A stretch of DNA of 64,000 bases from Desulforamulus aeronauticus DSM 10349. Lineage in GTDB: Bacteria > Bacillota > Desulfotomaculia > Desulfotomaculales > Desulfotomaculaceae. Within the stretch, counting starts at the first letter, position 1; the number at the start of each line of letters is the position of its first letter. The stretch covers positions 1 to 64,000 of the forward strand of contig NZ_FRAR01000027.1 in the NCBI RefSeq assembly GCF_900142375.1, given 5' to 3'. Below, one piece after another: positions 25,851-34,070 of this stretch. The notes under the pieces were generated by a model. That model made no database searches. It was given only the letters and a program-made list of their open reading frames with translations, and had not been told where the DNA came from. Both the position numbers and the translations under genes were made by a program.

Positions 25851-26893
25851 CCTAAAGAGTGGTACAGATATTTACCGATGCCAGTAACAAAAATATTGGC
25901 GATTGAAAGAGGCACCAGTACCTTCCACCCAAATTCCATTAATTGGTCTACTCTAACCCTGGGATAGGTCCAGCGGAACCACATAAACAAGAAAATCATC
26001 AAATACACTTTGAGCAAAAACCAGATCCAGGAGGGAATAAAGGTGAGGCCAAAGGGCGCCAACCAGCCTCCTAAAAACAACGTTGTGGCCATCACCGAGA
26101 CCAACACCACATTGGCATATTCCGCCAGAAAGAACATAGCGAAACCCATACCACTGTATTCCGTAAAGGGTCCACAAATAATTTCCGATTCACCTTCTAC
26201 CAAGTCAAAGGGGGCACGGTTCGTCTCTGCCACCGCAGCAATGAGATAAATCAAAAAGCCCAGAGGCTGTAGAAAAATAAACCAGACATTTTCCTGTGCG
26301 TGGATAATGTCACTCATATTGAGTGTGCCCGTGAGAATGATCACGCCAACGATGGATAAGATTAAAGGCATTTCATAACTGACCATTTGAGCCACCACCC
26401 GCATACTACCAATAAGGGAGTACTTGTTGTTAGAGGCCCAACCAGCCATCCAGATAATCACGGTAGATAAAGAAGCCAGGGCTAGAAAATAGTAAACACC
26501 AATATTCATATCGATGGCGACCATGCCCTTGCCAAAGGGTGCCACAGCAAACACCGCTAAGGGTGGCATAAAGATTAAAATCGGTCCCAACAAAAATAAT
26601 TTTTTGTCTGCATCCTTGGGAATAATGAATTCCTTACTGATCAGCTTTCCAATATCAGCGGTGGTTTGCAATAATCCCATGGGTCCTACCCGGTTAGGAC
26701 CTATCCGGCACTGCATATAGGCAGAAACCTTTCTTTCCATATATACCAGCCAGAGGGCGCTGACGAGAATATACACCAGGATGGCACCTAATTTTAAAAA
26801 CATTACCAAGAAATCAGTTGCCCATTCGGACAGTCCGCCCGATCCCAGCAGGGATCTGATGCCCGCTGCCATACTGACAAACAGGTTCTCCAT
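25844..26893 (-). CDS. nuoH: NADH-quinone oxidoreductase subunit H
   Basis: A 349-residue membrane subunit with eight to nine helices, recognised by YMERKVSAYMQCRIGPNRVG, the acidic quinone-chamber loop AETNRAPFDLVEGESEI, and the C-terminal FLWFRWTYPRVRVDQLM. It holds the quinone-binding chamber together with NuoB and NuoD and the start of the E-channel. Confidence 0.96.
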   Translation of the reverse strand: MENLFVSMAAGIRSLLGSGGLSEWATDFLVMFLKLGAILVYILVSALWLVYMERKVSAYMQCRIGPNRVGPMGLLQTTADIGKLISKEFIIPKDADKKLFLLGPILIFMPPLAVFAVAPFGKGMVAIDMNIGVYYFLALASLSTVIIWMAGWASNNKYSLIGSMRVVAQMVSYEMPLILSIVGVIILTGTLNMSDIIHAQENVWFIFLQPLGFLIYLIAAVAETNRAPFDLVEGESEIICGPFTEYSGMGFAMFFLAEYANVVLVSVMATTLFLGGWLAPFGLTFIPSWIWFLLKVYLMIFLFMWFRWTYPRVRVDQLMEFGWKVLVPLSIANIFVTGIGKYLYHSLGW

Positions 26894-26914
26894 CTTGCCT
26901 CACTCCCAACTTAT

Positions 26915-28015
26915 CTAGGCGTCAACTTCTCCCAGAACGATATCAATGCTCCCTAGAATGGCGATGGCATCTGCTATTTTCCAGCCTTTCAACATCTCAT
27001 CCAAGTAACCTAAATTAACAAAGGAGGGACGTCGAAAATGGACCCGGTAGGGATTGGTGCTGCCATCACTCACTACATAGGTTCCCATAATTCCCTTGGA
27101 GCTTTCAATTTCAGCATAGGCCTCACCGGCTGTAGGCTTGATCACTTTGGGAACTTTTCCCTTAATAGGACCCTCCGGTAATTGATCCAAGGCATGGCGA
27201 ATAATTTTAGCCGATTGTTCCATTTCTAAAAGGCGCAGGTAGTAACGGTCGAAACAATCTCCCTTGCTACCCACTGGTACTTCAAAATCAAACCGATCAT
27301 ATACGCTGTAGGGTCTGGCCTTCCGCAAATCATAGTTTACCCCGGAAGCCCGCAATACTGGGCCGGAAAGGCTCATTTCAATGGCTTTTTCAGCCGATAT
27401 GATAGCTACATTTTTGGTTCTGGCCTGGAATATTTCATTCCCTGTAATTAAGCCGTTATATTCATCAAGGGCCGTTGGGAAGTAGTCTAAAAACTGGCGA
27501 CACTTATCAATAAATCCATCCGGTATGTCATCGGCCACACCACCCACACGCATATAACTGGGGGTCAGGCGGGCACCACTAATCATTTCAAATAAGTCCA
27601 TGATATCTTCCCGATCCCGGAAGGTATAAATAAATCCGGTCAATCCGCCAACATCTGCTGCATACGCTCCGGTAGCCACTAAGTGGCTGGCAATACGAGC
27701 AAGCTCCCCTACAATCACCCTGATATACTCCGCGCGTTCCGGTACTTCTACGTTCATTAATTTTTCCACAGCATGGACATAACCCCAGTTCATCAGCATC
27801 CCGGCCAGATAATCAAGGCGGTCAGTATAGGGAATAACCTGAGTGTACGTTCTAGACTCGGCAAGTTTTTCGATACCCCTGTGCAGATAGCCAGGTATTG
27901 GTACCGCCTTAACCACTGTTTCACCGTCCAGGGTTAAAAGAATTCTAAATACTCCGTGGGTACTGGGGTGCTGCGGTCCCAGGTTTAATAAAAATTCTTC
28001 CGTCTTCAAAGTCAA
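26915..28015 (-). CDS. nuoD: NADH-quinone oxidoreductase subunit D
   Basis: A 366-residue 49-kDa-type subunit related to the large subunit of NiFe hydrogenases but without the nickel cysteines. Landmarks: [16 protein letters not shown] (quinone His region), [24 protein letters not shown], and the conserved C-terminal IVLGEVD. It forms the quinone pocket with NuoB. Encoded separately from nuoC, which lies 21 bp upstream; in many Gram-negatives the two are fused. Confidence 0.96.
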   Translation of the reverse strand: MTLKTEEFLLNLGPQHPSTHGVFRILLTLDGETVVKAVPIPGYLHRGIEKLAESRTYTQVIPYTDRLDYLAGMLMNWGYVHAVEKLMNVEVPERAEYIRVIVGELARIASHLVATGAYAADVGGLTGFIYTFRDREDIMDLFEMISGARLTPSYMRVGGVADDIPDGFIDKCRQFLDYFPTALDEYNGLITGNEIFQARTKNVAIISAEKAIEMSLSGPVLRASGVNYDLRKARPYSVYDRFDFEVPVGSKGDCFDRYYLRLLEMEQSAKIIRHALDQLPEGPIKGKVPKVIKPTAGEAYAEIESSKGIMGTYVVSDGSTNPYRVHFRRPSFVNLGYLDEMLKGWKIADAIAILGSIDIVLGEVDA

Positions 28016-28036
28016 GCTTTCTCACCTCTTTCCTGG

Positions 28037-28489
28037 CTATGACTCCCTACCGCCTTCCCACTGATAATCCTTACGCAGGGGATGTCCTTCCCACTGGTCA
28101 TCCAGCAATATTCTTCTTAAATCCGGATGTCCCTCAAAGGTAATGCCCAAGAGATCATAGACCTCTCGTTCCTGCCAGATAGCACCACCCCAAATAGGTA
28201 CCATGGAGGGTACCACTGGGTTATGCCGGTCTAGCCTGGTTTTAATGTGCAGCATATGCGGCTGTTCAACAATACTAACGTTATAAACAACCTCGAAGTA
28301 ATCTCGATAATCCACACCGGTTACATTGGTAAGGTAGTTAAAGTGATATTTTTCTTTGATCTCCCGCATGAAAGCCACTAATTGATCTACCGTTACGGTA
28401 ATACTCCCAGACCCGGATTCGGCAACCTCGATACCTGGGTACCGCGTCTTTAATTCCTCAATAATCTCCTCAAGGGGTTTGGGGTTCAT
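28037..28489 (-). CDS. nuoC: NADH-quinone oxidoreductase subunit C
   Basis: A 150-residue 30-kDa-type subunit. Recognised by FNYLTNVTGVDYRDYFEVVYNV, the mid-region KTRLDRHNPVVPSMVPIWGGA, and the C-terminal signature WQEREVYDLLGITFEGHPDLRRILL, then HPLRKDY. No cofactor; a structural part of the connecting module. Its start overlaps the nuoB stop. Confidence 0.95.
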   Translation of the reverse strand: MNPKPLEEIIEELKTRYPGIEVAESGSGSITVTVDQLVAFMREIKEKYHFNYLTNVTGVDYRDYFEVVYNVSIVEQPHMLHIKTRLDRHNPVVPSMVPIWGGAIWQEREVYDLLGITFEGHPDLRRILLDDQWEGHPLRKDYQWEGGRES

Positions 28490-29034
28490 TAATTTTTCAC
28501 CACCTCAGGATTAATAATCTTCTCTTTTAGTTTCATGAAAGCATGAATCACTGCATCTGGCCGTGGTGGACAACCGGGCAAATAGACATCCACCGGAATA
28601 ATTTTATCTACCCCGGGAACTACACTATAGGAATCCACAAAGGGCCCACCGGAAATAGCGCAACTGCCCATGGCAATGACGTATTTCGGTTCGGCCATCT
28701 GTTCGTAAAGTCGTACCACAAAGGGGGCTGCTTTTTTAGTTACCGTCCCACAAACCAGCATCACATCCGCTTGTCGTGGAGAGGCCCGCATAACCTCATA
28801 ACCGAATCTGGACATATCAAATCTGGCCATATTGGCTGCCATGAGTCCCTCAATAGCGCAGCAGGCTAACCCGAAGCCCATCGGCCAAAGGGAGTTAGCC
28901 CGGGCTAAGTTTAGTAGTTTTTCCAAGGGTCCCACGGATACCACTCTGGTAAGTTCGCCAATCTCCGCGGGTTCTGCCCCAATTTTTTTAAGTCGCTTGA
29001 CGGTTTCTTCATACATTTCGTCCTTTATTTCCAT
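28489..29034 (-). CDS. nuoB: NADH-quinone oxidoreductase subunit B
   Basis: A 181-residue subunit that carries the terminal 4Fe-4S cluster N2: tandem Cys58-Cys59 in GLACCAIEG, Cys125 in GSCAISGGP and Cys155 in PGCPPRPDA. It passes electrons to quinone at the interface with NuoD. Its ATG overlaps the nuoA stop by 10 bp. Confidence 0.96.
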   Translation of the reverse strand: MEIKDEMYEETVKRLKKIGAEPAEIGELTRVVSVGPLEKLLNLARANSLWPMGFGLACCAIEGLMAANMARFDMSRFGYEVMRASPRQADVMLVCGTVTKKAAPFVVRLYEQMAEPKYVIAMGSCAISGGPFVDSYSVVPGVDKIIPVDVYLPGCPPRPDAVIHAFMKLKEKIINPEVVKN

Positions 29035-29378
29035 TCAAGGGCACCTTCCTTCCAGGCATACCAGAGTCCTAACACGAGAATAAAAATAAAGATAAACATT
29101 TTTACCAGACCGGCAAATCCTAAATTTTCAAAGCTCACTGCCCAGGGATAAAGATAAATAACTTCCACATCAAAAATGACAAACATAAGTGCATAGGTAA
29201 AATATTGTGTTTTAAATCTGATCCAACTGGGACCTTCTGTGGGTAAGCCGCATTCATAAGTTTCTAACTTATACTTATTTTTGGACCGGGGGTGAATAAG
29301 AAAACTGGTTAACAAACCACCTGCTCCAAACACAAGGCCCACCACTAAAAATAAAGCAACACCAACCCAATCTGACAA
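29025..29378 (-). CDS. nuoA: NADH-quinone oxidoreductase subunit A
   Basis: A 117-residue subunit with three membrane helices, recognised by [12 protein letters not shown] (Cys loop facing the quinone cavity), [23 protein letters not shown] (acidic helix) and the C-terminal [16 protein letters not shown]. First gene of the operon. I place the start at TTG 29378 because AAAGGAGAG lies 6-8 bp upstream and the resulting length is typical; the frame is open 28 codons further up but those residues do not resemble the family. Confidence 0.92.
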   Translation of the reverse strand: MSDWVGVALFLVVGLVFGAGGLLTSFLIHPRSKNKYKLETYECGLPTEGPSWIRFKTQYFTYALMFVIFDVEVIYLYPWAVSFENLGFAGLVKMFIFIFILVLGLWYAWKEGALEWK

Positions 29379-29494
29379 GGCGATCTCTCCTTTCTTTTTA
29401 AGTTTATATTGTCTTAATTTTCTAACTATTCTACATTGCTTATTTATAAACCTTGCATCCATTAGTTTCTATGCAAATTTAATACCAAAATATC

Positions 29495-29519
29495 GGTACT
29501 TTATCAGTGATAAGATACC
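29495..29519. promoter_or_regulatory. Palindrome upstream of nuo operon
   Basis: GGTACTTTATCA, central G, TGATAAGATACC: 12-bp arms with two mismatches, about 115-140 bp upstream of the nuoA start. A possible regulator-binding site; no family assigned. Confidence 0.35.
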
Positions 29520-29585
29520 CCATTAAGCAGGCAAAAAAACATAAATGTTCCATTTCAAAACAATCATGTCAGAAATAATCTATTT

Positions 29586-29615
29586 TTGTTCATTTAGGGA
29601 ACATAATACTATACT
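29586..29615 (+). promoter_or_regulatory. Candidate promoter of a non-coding RNA
   Basis: -35 TTGTTC (29586-29591), 18-bp spacer, -10 TATACT (29610-29615) on the plus strand; transcription would start near 29622, just before the structured segment. Confidence 0.4.
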
Positions 29616-29638
29616 TCAAATTTATAACAGATACACTC

Positions 29639-29780
29639 TAAGGGCAGTGAGCTACATCACAGCAGGAAGATATCTGGCTGGGCAATTGGAAAAGATACCC
29701 ACTAGAGCATAGCCTAAAGATTATAGGCAAACAAGCAGGTGGAAGACAAGGTTGCCCTTATGAATAAAATATCGCCTATA
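29639..29780 (+). ncRNA. Candidate structured RNA, class unknown
   Basis: The segment is closed by an 8-bp pair, TAAGGGCA (29639-29646) with TGCCCTTA (29753-29760). Inside are GTGA-GCTACA-TCAC (29647-29660) and GCCTA-AAGATTA-TAGGC (about 29712-29728). The arm ATTATAGGC (about 29720-29728) is also fully complementary to GCCTATAAT (29773-29781), which is followed by TTTTT, so two mutually exclusive foldings exist, one ending in a terminator-like stem with a long loop. This resembles a riboswitch or attenuator, but I recognise no known class. Strand is uncertain; on the minus strand it would lie upstream of nuo. Confidence 0.35.
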
Positions 29781-30027
29781 ATTTTTAGCCGAAACTCGTA
29801 ATCACGTCTGATAAGATATCATGGAAATTACTCTTTGCAAATTCTCCCTATCTAAAAAATATAATAATATGTAAAAATTACACAAATGTTTATCCAATCT
29901 TAATATTTAATTAAATAATCACAAATTGCCCTATAGTTTTTATAACCTAGCCGGTTACGCGATAAGATCAAAAGAAATCACTCCTAACCTCCGTACATTC
30001 AGACATTACGGGGAGTTGGTTATAAAT

Positions 30028-30056
30028 TTGTCATAAAGTAGTACTTACGTTATAAT
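30028..30056 (+). promoter_or_regulatory. Promoter of the selenoprotein gene
   Basis: -35 TTGTCA (30028-30033), 17-bp spacer, -10 TATAAT (30051-30056), 35 bp before the start codon. Confidence 0.75.
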
Positions 30057-30091
30057 TACCCTATCAAATAATCAAACAGGAGGAATCAAAA

Positions 30092-30331
30092 ATGGCTGAG
30101 CAAGTTAAATTATCTGTTGAATATTGTACTTCTTGAGGTTACCGACAAAAAGCAGTCGGTCTGGCTGAAAAACTTTTGCAGATTTACAAAAATAAGATCA
30201 GTTCCTTTGAAATAATTCCTTCCACCGGTGGGGTATTTGAAGTTCGCAAAAATGGAGAACTTCTTTTTTCCAAAAAGGAACTGGGCAGATTTCCGGAAAT
30301 GGCAGAAATAGTAGCTAAGTTAAATCTATAA
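30092..30331 (+). CDS. SelW-like (Rdx family) selenoprotein with in-frame UGA
   Basis: An 80-codon gene whose codon 15 is TGA (30134-30136), read here as selenocysteine. With Sec the protein begins MAEQVKLSVEYCTSU and continues GYRQKAVGLAEKLLQIY; the C-terminal half reads IIPSTGGVFEVRKNGELLFS and ends LGRFPEMAEIVAKLNL. This is the compact thioredoxin-like fold of the SelW/SelT/SelH (Rdx) family: a beta strand ending in a CxxU redox motif (Cys12-Sec15), then GY.KA..L, the GG.FEV strand and the K...GRFP helix. A ribosome-binding sequence, AGGAGG, precedes ATG 30092, and a promoter and a 15-bp-stem terminator frame the gene exactly. The likely role is a small cytosolic thiol-selenol redox protein. 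Ordinary gene calling misses it. Confidence 0.88.
30134..30160 (+). promoter_or_regulatory. Candidate bacterial SECIS hairpin
   Basis: Immediately after the UGA (30134-30136) lies a perfect 6-bp stem, ACCGAC (30141-30146) with GTCGGT (30155-30160), and an 8-nt loop AAAAAGCA. Bacterial SECIS elements lie inside the coding region just 3' of the UGA and bind SelB. The stem here is shorter and closer to the UGA than the E. coli fdhF type, so the match is by position and structure rather than sequence. Confidence 0.55.
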
Positions 30332-30332
30332 A

Positions 30333-30374
30333 AATAAAGTTTCAAGGCACCAGTCCTTGAAACTTTATTTTTTA
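30333..30374 (+). terminator. Terminator of the selenoprotein gene
   Basis: A perfect 15-bp stem, AATAAAGTTTCAAGG (30333-30347) with its complement (30355-30369), 7-nt loop, followed by TTTTT. It starts 1 bp after the TAA. Confidence 0.9.
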
Positions 30375-30415
30375 ACCTCTATTTTTTGCTTTACCAGATG
30401 GTGACCATTAGCCTG

Positions 30416-31132
30416 CTATTTGGCCAACAGGATTTTTCCCTCTCGATATTCCGGCACGATATTTAGCCTATCCTTTTGAAAACAATACACGATATCATAC
30501 ATTCGGTTTAGGTCGTATAATCGTTTACCATTTCGGCTTTCAACGGCTGTCTCTATCAATTGATCCTTCGCTTGACTATACATTAGCAGCGCTCCGCGAG
30601 CTGCATCTGACAGCTCCACTTCTCCCATTTCAGTTAGCAAACGAACTAATAATCCCGCACAAAGCGTGTCTTCTAGGGAGAAAAAACCCTCTGTTCCAGC
30701 ACAGACAATTAAAATATCTTTCCCATATCCTTTTGCCTGTTGGCAAACAGCCGTTGCGTTTAAGAATGAGCCAATCAAGGTACGATACGCCCCTTCTGTG
30801 GCCTTGATGGCGACAGTTCCATTGGTAGTGGTCATAATAATCGTTTGATTCCTTACTTTCTCCTGTGAAAATTCAAAAGGAGAATTTCCCAAATCACAAC
30901 CATCTATTCTGATGGACTGTCGTTCGCCTGCAAATAAAACAGGTCCTATGTGGTTAGCCAGAGCGCGAGCATCTTCAATGCATAATACTGGAACTATTGT
31001 TTTACACCCATTTGACAGGGAAGTGACGATAGTGGTTGTTGCTCGAAATATGTCTAACACGATACAAACAGTATTAGAAAGGTTCATCCTGGTAACGTCT
31101 TTCGGTAAGATCGCTACATCGACCTTCAGCAA
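30416..31132 (-). CDS. comB: 2-phosphosulfolactate phosphatase (ComB family)
   Basis: A 238-residue protein with the ComB signature: VCIVLDIFRATTTIVTSLSNG near the N-terminus, FAGERQSIRIDGCDLGNSP, and TTTNGTVAIKA, then ILIVCAGTEGFFSLEDTLCAG. The enzyme removes phosphate from (2R)-phospho-3-sulfolactate with Mg2+, the second step of sulfolactate/coenzyme M synthesis. No other step is encoded in the window, so its use here (sulfolactate metabolism or another phosphatase role) is open. TTG 31132 with AAAGGAG upstream. It overlaps the end of a decayed HMA gene and may be transcribed from the copper operon. Confidence 0.88.
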   Translation of the reverse strand: MLKVDVAILPKDVTRMNLSNTVCIVLDIFRATTTIVTSLSNGCKTIVPVLCIEDARALANHIGPVLFAGERQSIRIDGCDLGNSPFEFSQEKVRNQTIIMTTTNGTVAIKATEGAYRTLIGSFLNATAVCQQAKGYGKDILIVCAGTEGFFSLEDTLCAGLLVRLLTEMGEVELSDAARGALLMYSQAKDQLIETAVESRNGKRLYDLNRMYDIVYCFQKDRLNIVPEYREGKILLAK

Positions 31133-31265
31133 GCTACATCATCTCCTTTAGGCACTGCATAGCCAACATCATTGATTGCCTTCGCTAATTCTTCCCTGCC
31201 AACTACATTCGTCACCTTGGTTTTACAGTGCAGTTTATTCCTTCAACTATTAAGGTATGATTCAT
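31126..31265 (-). pseudogene. Decayed HMA-domain (CopZ-like) gene
   Basis: From ATG 31265 the frame reads MNHTLIVEGINCTVKPR and stops at TGA; a one-base shift near the AAAA run joins it to KVTNVVGREELAKAINDVGYAVPKGDD, ending at TGA 31126. Together they look like a heavy-metal-associated domain protein: MxxTLIVEG at the start and a DVGY C-terminal strand. But the metal motif GMxCxxC is replaced by GINC and the middle is missing. It lies 8 bp after copA, where a copper chaperone gene is often found. Not functional as a chaperone. Confidence 0.55.
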
Positions 31266-31273
31266 TCTTGCCC

Positions 31274-33649
31274 TTACTGCGGGTTATATCTTTTTAGCAA
31301 CAAAGAATTTGTTACTACAGACACCGAACTGAAGGCCATTGCCGCACCACCCATAATGGGTGTCAGTAACCCAAATGCCGCCAGGGGAATACCAATTACA
31401 TTGTAAATGAAGGCCCAAAATAGGTTTTGACGAATTTTGCTTAAAGTGCGGCGCGATAATTTTATGGCCATCGCAATGGTGGTTAATTCACCCCGCATCA
31501 GGGTAATGGAGGCGCTCTCAATGGCCACATCTGTACCGGTGCCAATAGCTAACCCCACATCGGCAATTGCCAAAGCAGGAGCATCGTTAATTCCGTCACC
31601 TACCATCGCCACAATTTTACCGGTATTCTTCAATTCTTGTATCACTTCAGCTTTGTGCTCCGGTAGAACCTCCGCTATCACATGCTCAATCCCTACCTGA
31701 CGGGCTATGGCCTGGGCTGTACGTTCCTGGTCTCCAGTCAGCATGTATACCTCCATGCCCATGCCCATAAGTTCTTGGATGGCTTCCCTGGCATGGTCTT
31801 TCACCGTATCTGCCACCGCAATGGCTCCTGCTAATCGATCATCGACGATAGCAATCATAACTGTTTTTCCCTCTTCTTCCCATTCATTCTTGGCTGCCAG
31901 GATAGAAGAAATATCTATATTGAGGGAATGGGCTAGTGTTTCATTGCCAACATGCCAGATGCTTTGATCTAAATGATAACGAATCCCCTTACCCGGTAAG
32001 GCTAAAAAGTCGGTGACTTCCATGAGTTGAGTTCCACGCTCGACGGCAACCTTAAGAATTGCCTGTCCCAGAGGATGTTCCGATTTTTTCTCTCCAGAAG
32101 CAACAGACTGTAAAAGCTCCCCTTCAGTAAAGGGTGCCATAACTAGTACGTTCGTTACAGTAGGTTCTCCTTTGGTGATGGTACCGGTTTTATCCAGCAC
32201 GATGGTGTTGACTCGACCGGCTCTTTCCAGGTGCTCGCCACCTTTAATTAATATTCCCTTTTCAGCTCCGACACCGGTTCCCACCATAATGGCCGTGGGA
32301 GTTGCCAATCCCAATGCACAAGGGCAGGCTATTACCAATACCGTAGTCATATGAATCAAGGCCTCTGTAATACCAGCCCCCGAACCATACCACCCGATAA
32401 AGGTCAGTAATGCGATCACCACCACCACAGGTACAAAAATACCGGAAACTTTATCAGCCAGCCGTTGAATAGGAGCCTTAGAACCCTGGGCTGCCTCTAC
32501 CATGCGGATAATTTGAGCTAAAGCAGTGTCCTTACCAACCTTGGTAACTCGAAAAGTAAAACTACCTTGCTTGTTCACAGATGCACCTACAACTTCGCTG
32601 CCGGGGCCCTTCTCCACAGGTATACTCTCGCCGGTCAACATGGATTCGTCCACGGAGGAAAATCCCTCAATAATTTCACCGTCCACCGGTATTTTTTCTC
32701 CCGGACGAACCAAAACGACATCACCAGCTTGAACCTCGTTAACAGGAATATCTATTTCTACACCATCGCGCACAATTCGTGCTGTTTTGGGTTGTAGACC
32801 AATTAATTTTTTAATGGCTTCGGATGTTTTTCCTTTGGCCACGGCCTCCAGGTACTTGCCCAGCAAGATAAGAGTTATCACAATGGCAGCGGATTCAAAG
32901 TAGAGGTCGTGCCAACCCTTTAAAACAGCTACCACGCTGTAGAAATAAGCTACCGATGTGCCCAGTGCCACCAGTACATCCATGTTCGCCCCACCTGATC
33001 TTAAAGAATGGTAGGCACCCCGGTAAAATTGCCAGCCGGCCAAAAACTGTACTGGGGTTGCTAAGATTAACTGGGTCCAGGGATTAAGCATAAACTGGTG
33101 CCAACCAAACATCATGGCAACCATCATCCAACCTAGGGGTAAGGATAAAATCGCCGCTACACTAAATCGAATAACCTGCAGACGAATTTCCTTCTGCCGA
33201 GCTTGCGCTTCTCGATCTTGGTCATCTTCCTGAACCCAATTTGCCCCGTAGCCAAGGTTCTCTACTGCTTTCCGTACTTCAGTAGGTTCCGTTAAACCAG
33301 GAATATATTTTACAGTGGCCCTGCCGGTGGCTAGGTTTACCGTGGCCTCCTGTACACCAACCAGAGCATTTAGTTTCTTCTCCACCCTTGCTGAGCAAGC
33401 GGCACAGGTCATGCCTGAGATGGCAAGTTCTATCCTTTCAACCGGCACATTGAAACCTAGCTCACGAATCCTGGAAATAAACTCTGCTACGCTGCTTTGT
33501 TGGGCATCATAGGTGATCGAGGCTTTTTCCGACGCCAGATTAACACTGGCCTCAGAAACACCGGGCATCTTTTGTAAAGCTCGTTCTATCCGAGCGGAAC
33601 AAGCCGCACAGGTCATGCCTTTTATAAAAATAGTAATCGTTTTATTCAT
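31274..33649 (-). CDS. copA: Cu+-exporting P1B-type ATPase
   Basis: A 791-residue copper pump. Two N-terminal HMA domains each carry [10 protein letters not shown] (Cys14/Cys17 and about Cys82/Cys85). Eight membrane helices follow, with the ion-binding CPC in [15 protein letters not shown]. The actuator TGES ([13 protein letters not shown]), the phosphorylated Asp in [18 protein letters not shown] in the N-domain and [10 protein letters not shown] complete the set. C-terminal NxxY and MxxS residues ([17 protein letters not shown]) specify Cu+. It exports copper(I) across the membrane at the cost of ATP. The csoR repressor gene lies 24 bp upstream in the same operon. Confidence 0.96.
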   Translation of the reverse strand: MNKTITIFIKGMTCAACSARIERALQKMPGVSEASVNLASEKASITYDAQQSSVAEFISRIRELGFNVPVERIELAISGMTCAACSARVEKKLNALVGVQEATVNLATGRATVKYIPGLTEPTEVRKAVENLGYGANWVQEDDQDREAQARQKEIRLQVIRFSVAAILSLPLGWMMVAMMFGWHQFMLNPWTQLILATPVQFLAGWQFYRGAYHSLRSGGANMDVLVALGTSVAYFYSVVAVLKGWHDLYFESAAIVITLILLGKYLEAVAKGKTSEAIKKLIGLQPKTARIVRDGVEIDIPVNEVQAGDVVLVRPGEKIPVDGEIIEGFSSVDESMLTGESIPVEKGPGSEVVGASVNKQGSFTFRVTKVGKDTALAQIIRMVEAAQGSKAPIQRLADKVSGIFVPVVVVIALLTFIGWYGSGAGITEALIHMTTVLVIACPCALGLATPTAIMVGTGVGAEKGILIKGGEHLERAGRVNTIVLDKTGTITKGEPTVTNVLVMAPFTEGELLQSVASGEKKSEHPLGQAILKVAVERGTQLMEVTDFLALPGKGIRYHLDQSIWHVGNETLAHSLNIDISSILAAKNEWEEEGKTVMIAIVDDRLAGAIAVADTVKDHAREAIQELMGMGMEVYMLTGDQERTAQAIARQVGIEHVIAEVLPEHKAEVIQELKNTGKIVAMVGDGINDAPALAIADVGLAIGTGTDVAIESASITLMRGELTTIAMAIKLSRRTLSKIRQNLFWAFIYNVIGIPLAAFGLLTPIMGGAAMAFSSVSVVTNSLLLKRYNPQ

Positions 33650-33673
33650 AATTTATCACCACCATCATTATTT

Positions 33674-33997
33674 TTATCGCATCATCTTAAATATAGTCTT
33701 CAATACCTCATCAATAACCTGTTCATCGCCTGCCTGAAGTTGTTCTTTAACACAGGATTTCATATGCTTTTCCAAAAGCAACTTAGAAACACCGTGCAAA
33801 GCAGCATTTGCCGAGGCAATTTGGTTTAATATTTGATCGCAGTAGGCCTGTCTTTCAATCATTCCCTTGATGCCTCTCAGCTGGCCTTCGATGCGGTTAA
33901 TTCTATTAACAAGTTCCTTAATGGTCTTCTCATCATGGTGGCTAACCCTAACGTCAGCAGAGTTGTCCTGGCCACACAAACAATTTTTATTGTTCAT
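33674..33997 (-). CDS. csoR: Copper-sensing repressor CsoR
   Basis: A 107-residue all-helical repressor of the CsoR/RcnR (DUF156) family. It has the RINRIEGQLRGIKGMIE DNA-facing helix and the Cu(I) ligands Cys53 (RQAYCDQI), His78 and Cys82 (EKHMKSCV), the Cys-His-Cys pattern of true CsoR. Copper binding releases it from the operator, turning on copA. The N-terminus has an extra NNKNCLCGQD stretch that may also bind metal. It heads the operon, directly behind a candidate operator. Confidence 0.93.
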   Translation of the reverse strand: MNNKNCLCGQDNSADVRVSHHDEKTIKELVNRINRIEGQLRGIKGMIERQAYCDQILNQIASANAALHGVSKLLLEKHMKSCVKEQLQAGDEQVIDEVLKTIFKMMR

Positions 33998-34016
33998 GTT
34001 AATCTCACCTCCACTT

Positions 34017-34042
34017 ATATAGTATACCCCCCTACCCTATAT
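34017..34042 (-). promoter_or_regulatory. Candidate CsoR operator
   Basis: ATATAG-TATACCCCCCTAC-CTATAT: a palindrome with a C-run core about 20 bp before the csoR start, like known CsoR operators (G/C-tract core flanked by A/T half sites). Confidence 0.5.
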
Positions 34043-34070
34043 GTCAATGCTGCTAATGTTAAGGAATATT

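Larger units (their letters stand above)
29379..30091. other. Long intergenic region between nuoA and selenoprotein gene
   Basis: About 710 bp without a conventional gene. It contains, left to right: an AT-rich nuo leader, a 25-bp palindrome (29495-29519), a plus-strand promoter-like pair (29586-29615), a stretch with complementary segments that looks like structured RNA (29639-29780), AT-rich sequence, and the promoter of the selenoprotein gene (30028-30056). Confidence 0.55.

Noticed and set aside
29639-29760. Known riboswitch classes (cobalamin, SAM, T-box, c-di-GMP, Moco) for the structured segment
   Set aside because: None of the conserved core sequences I know for these classes is present; left as unknown class.
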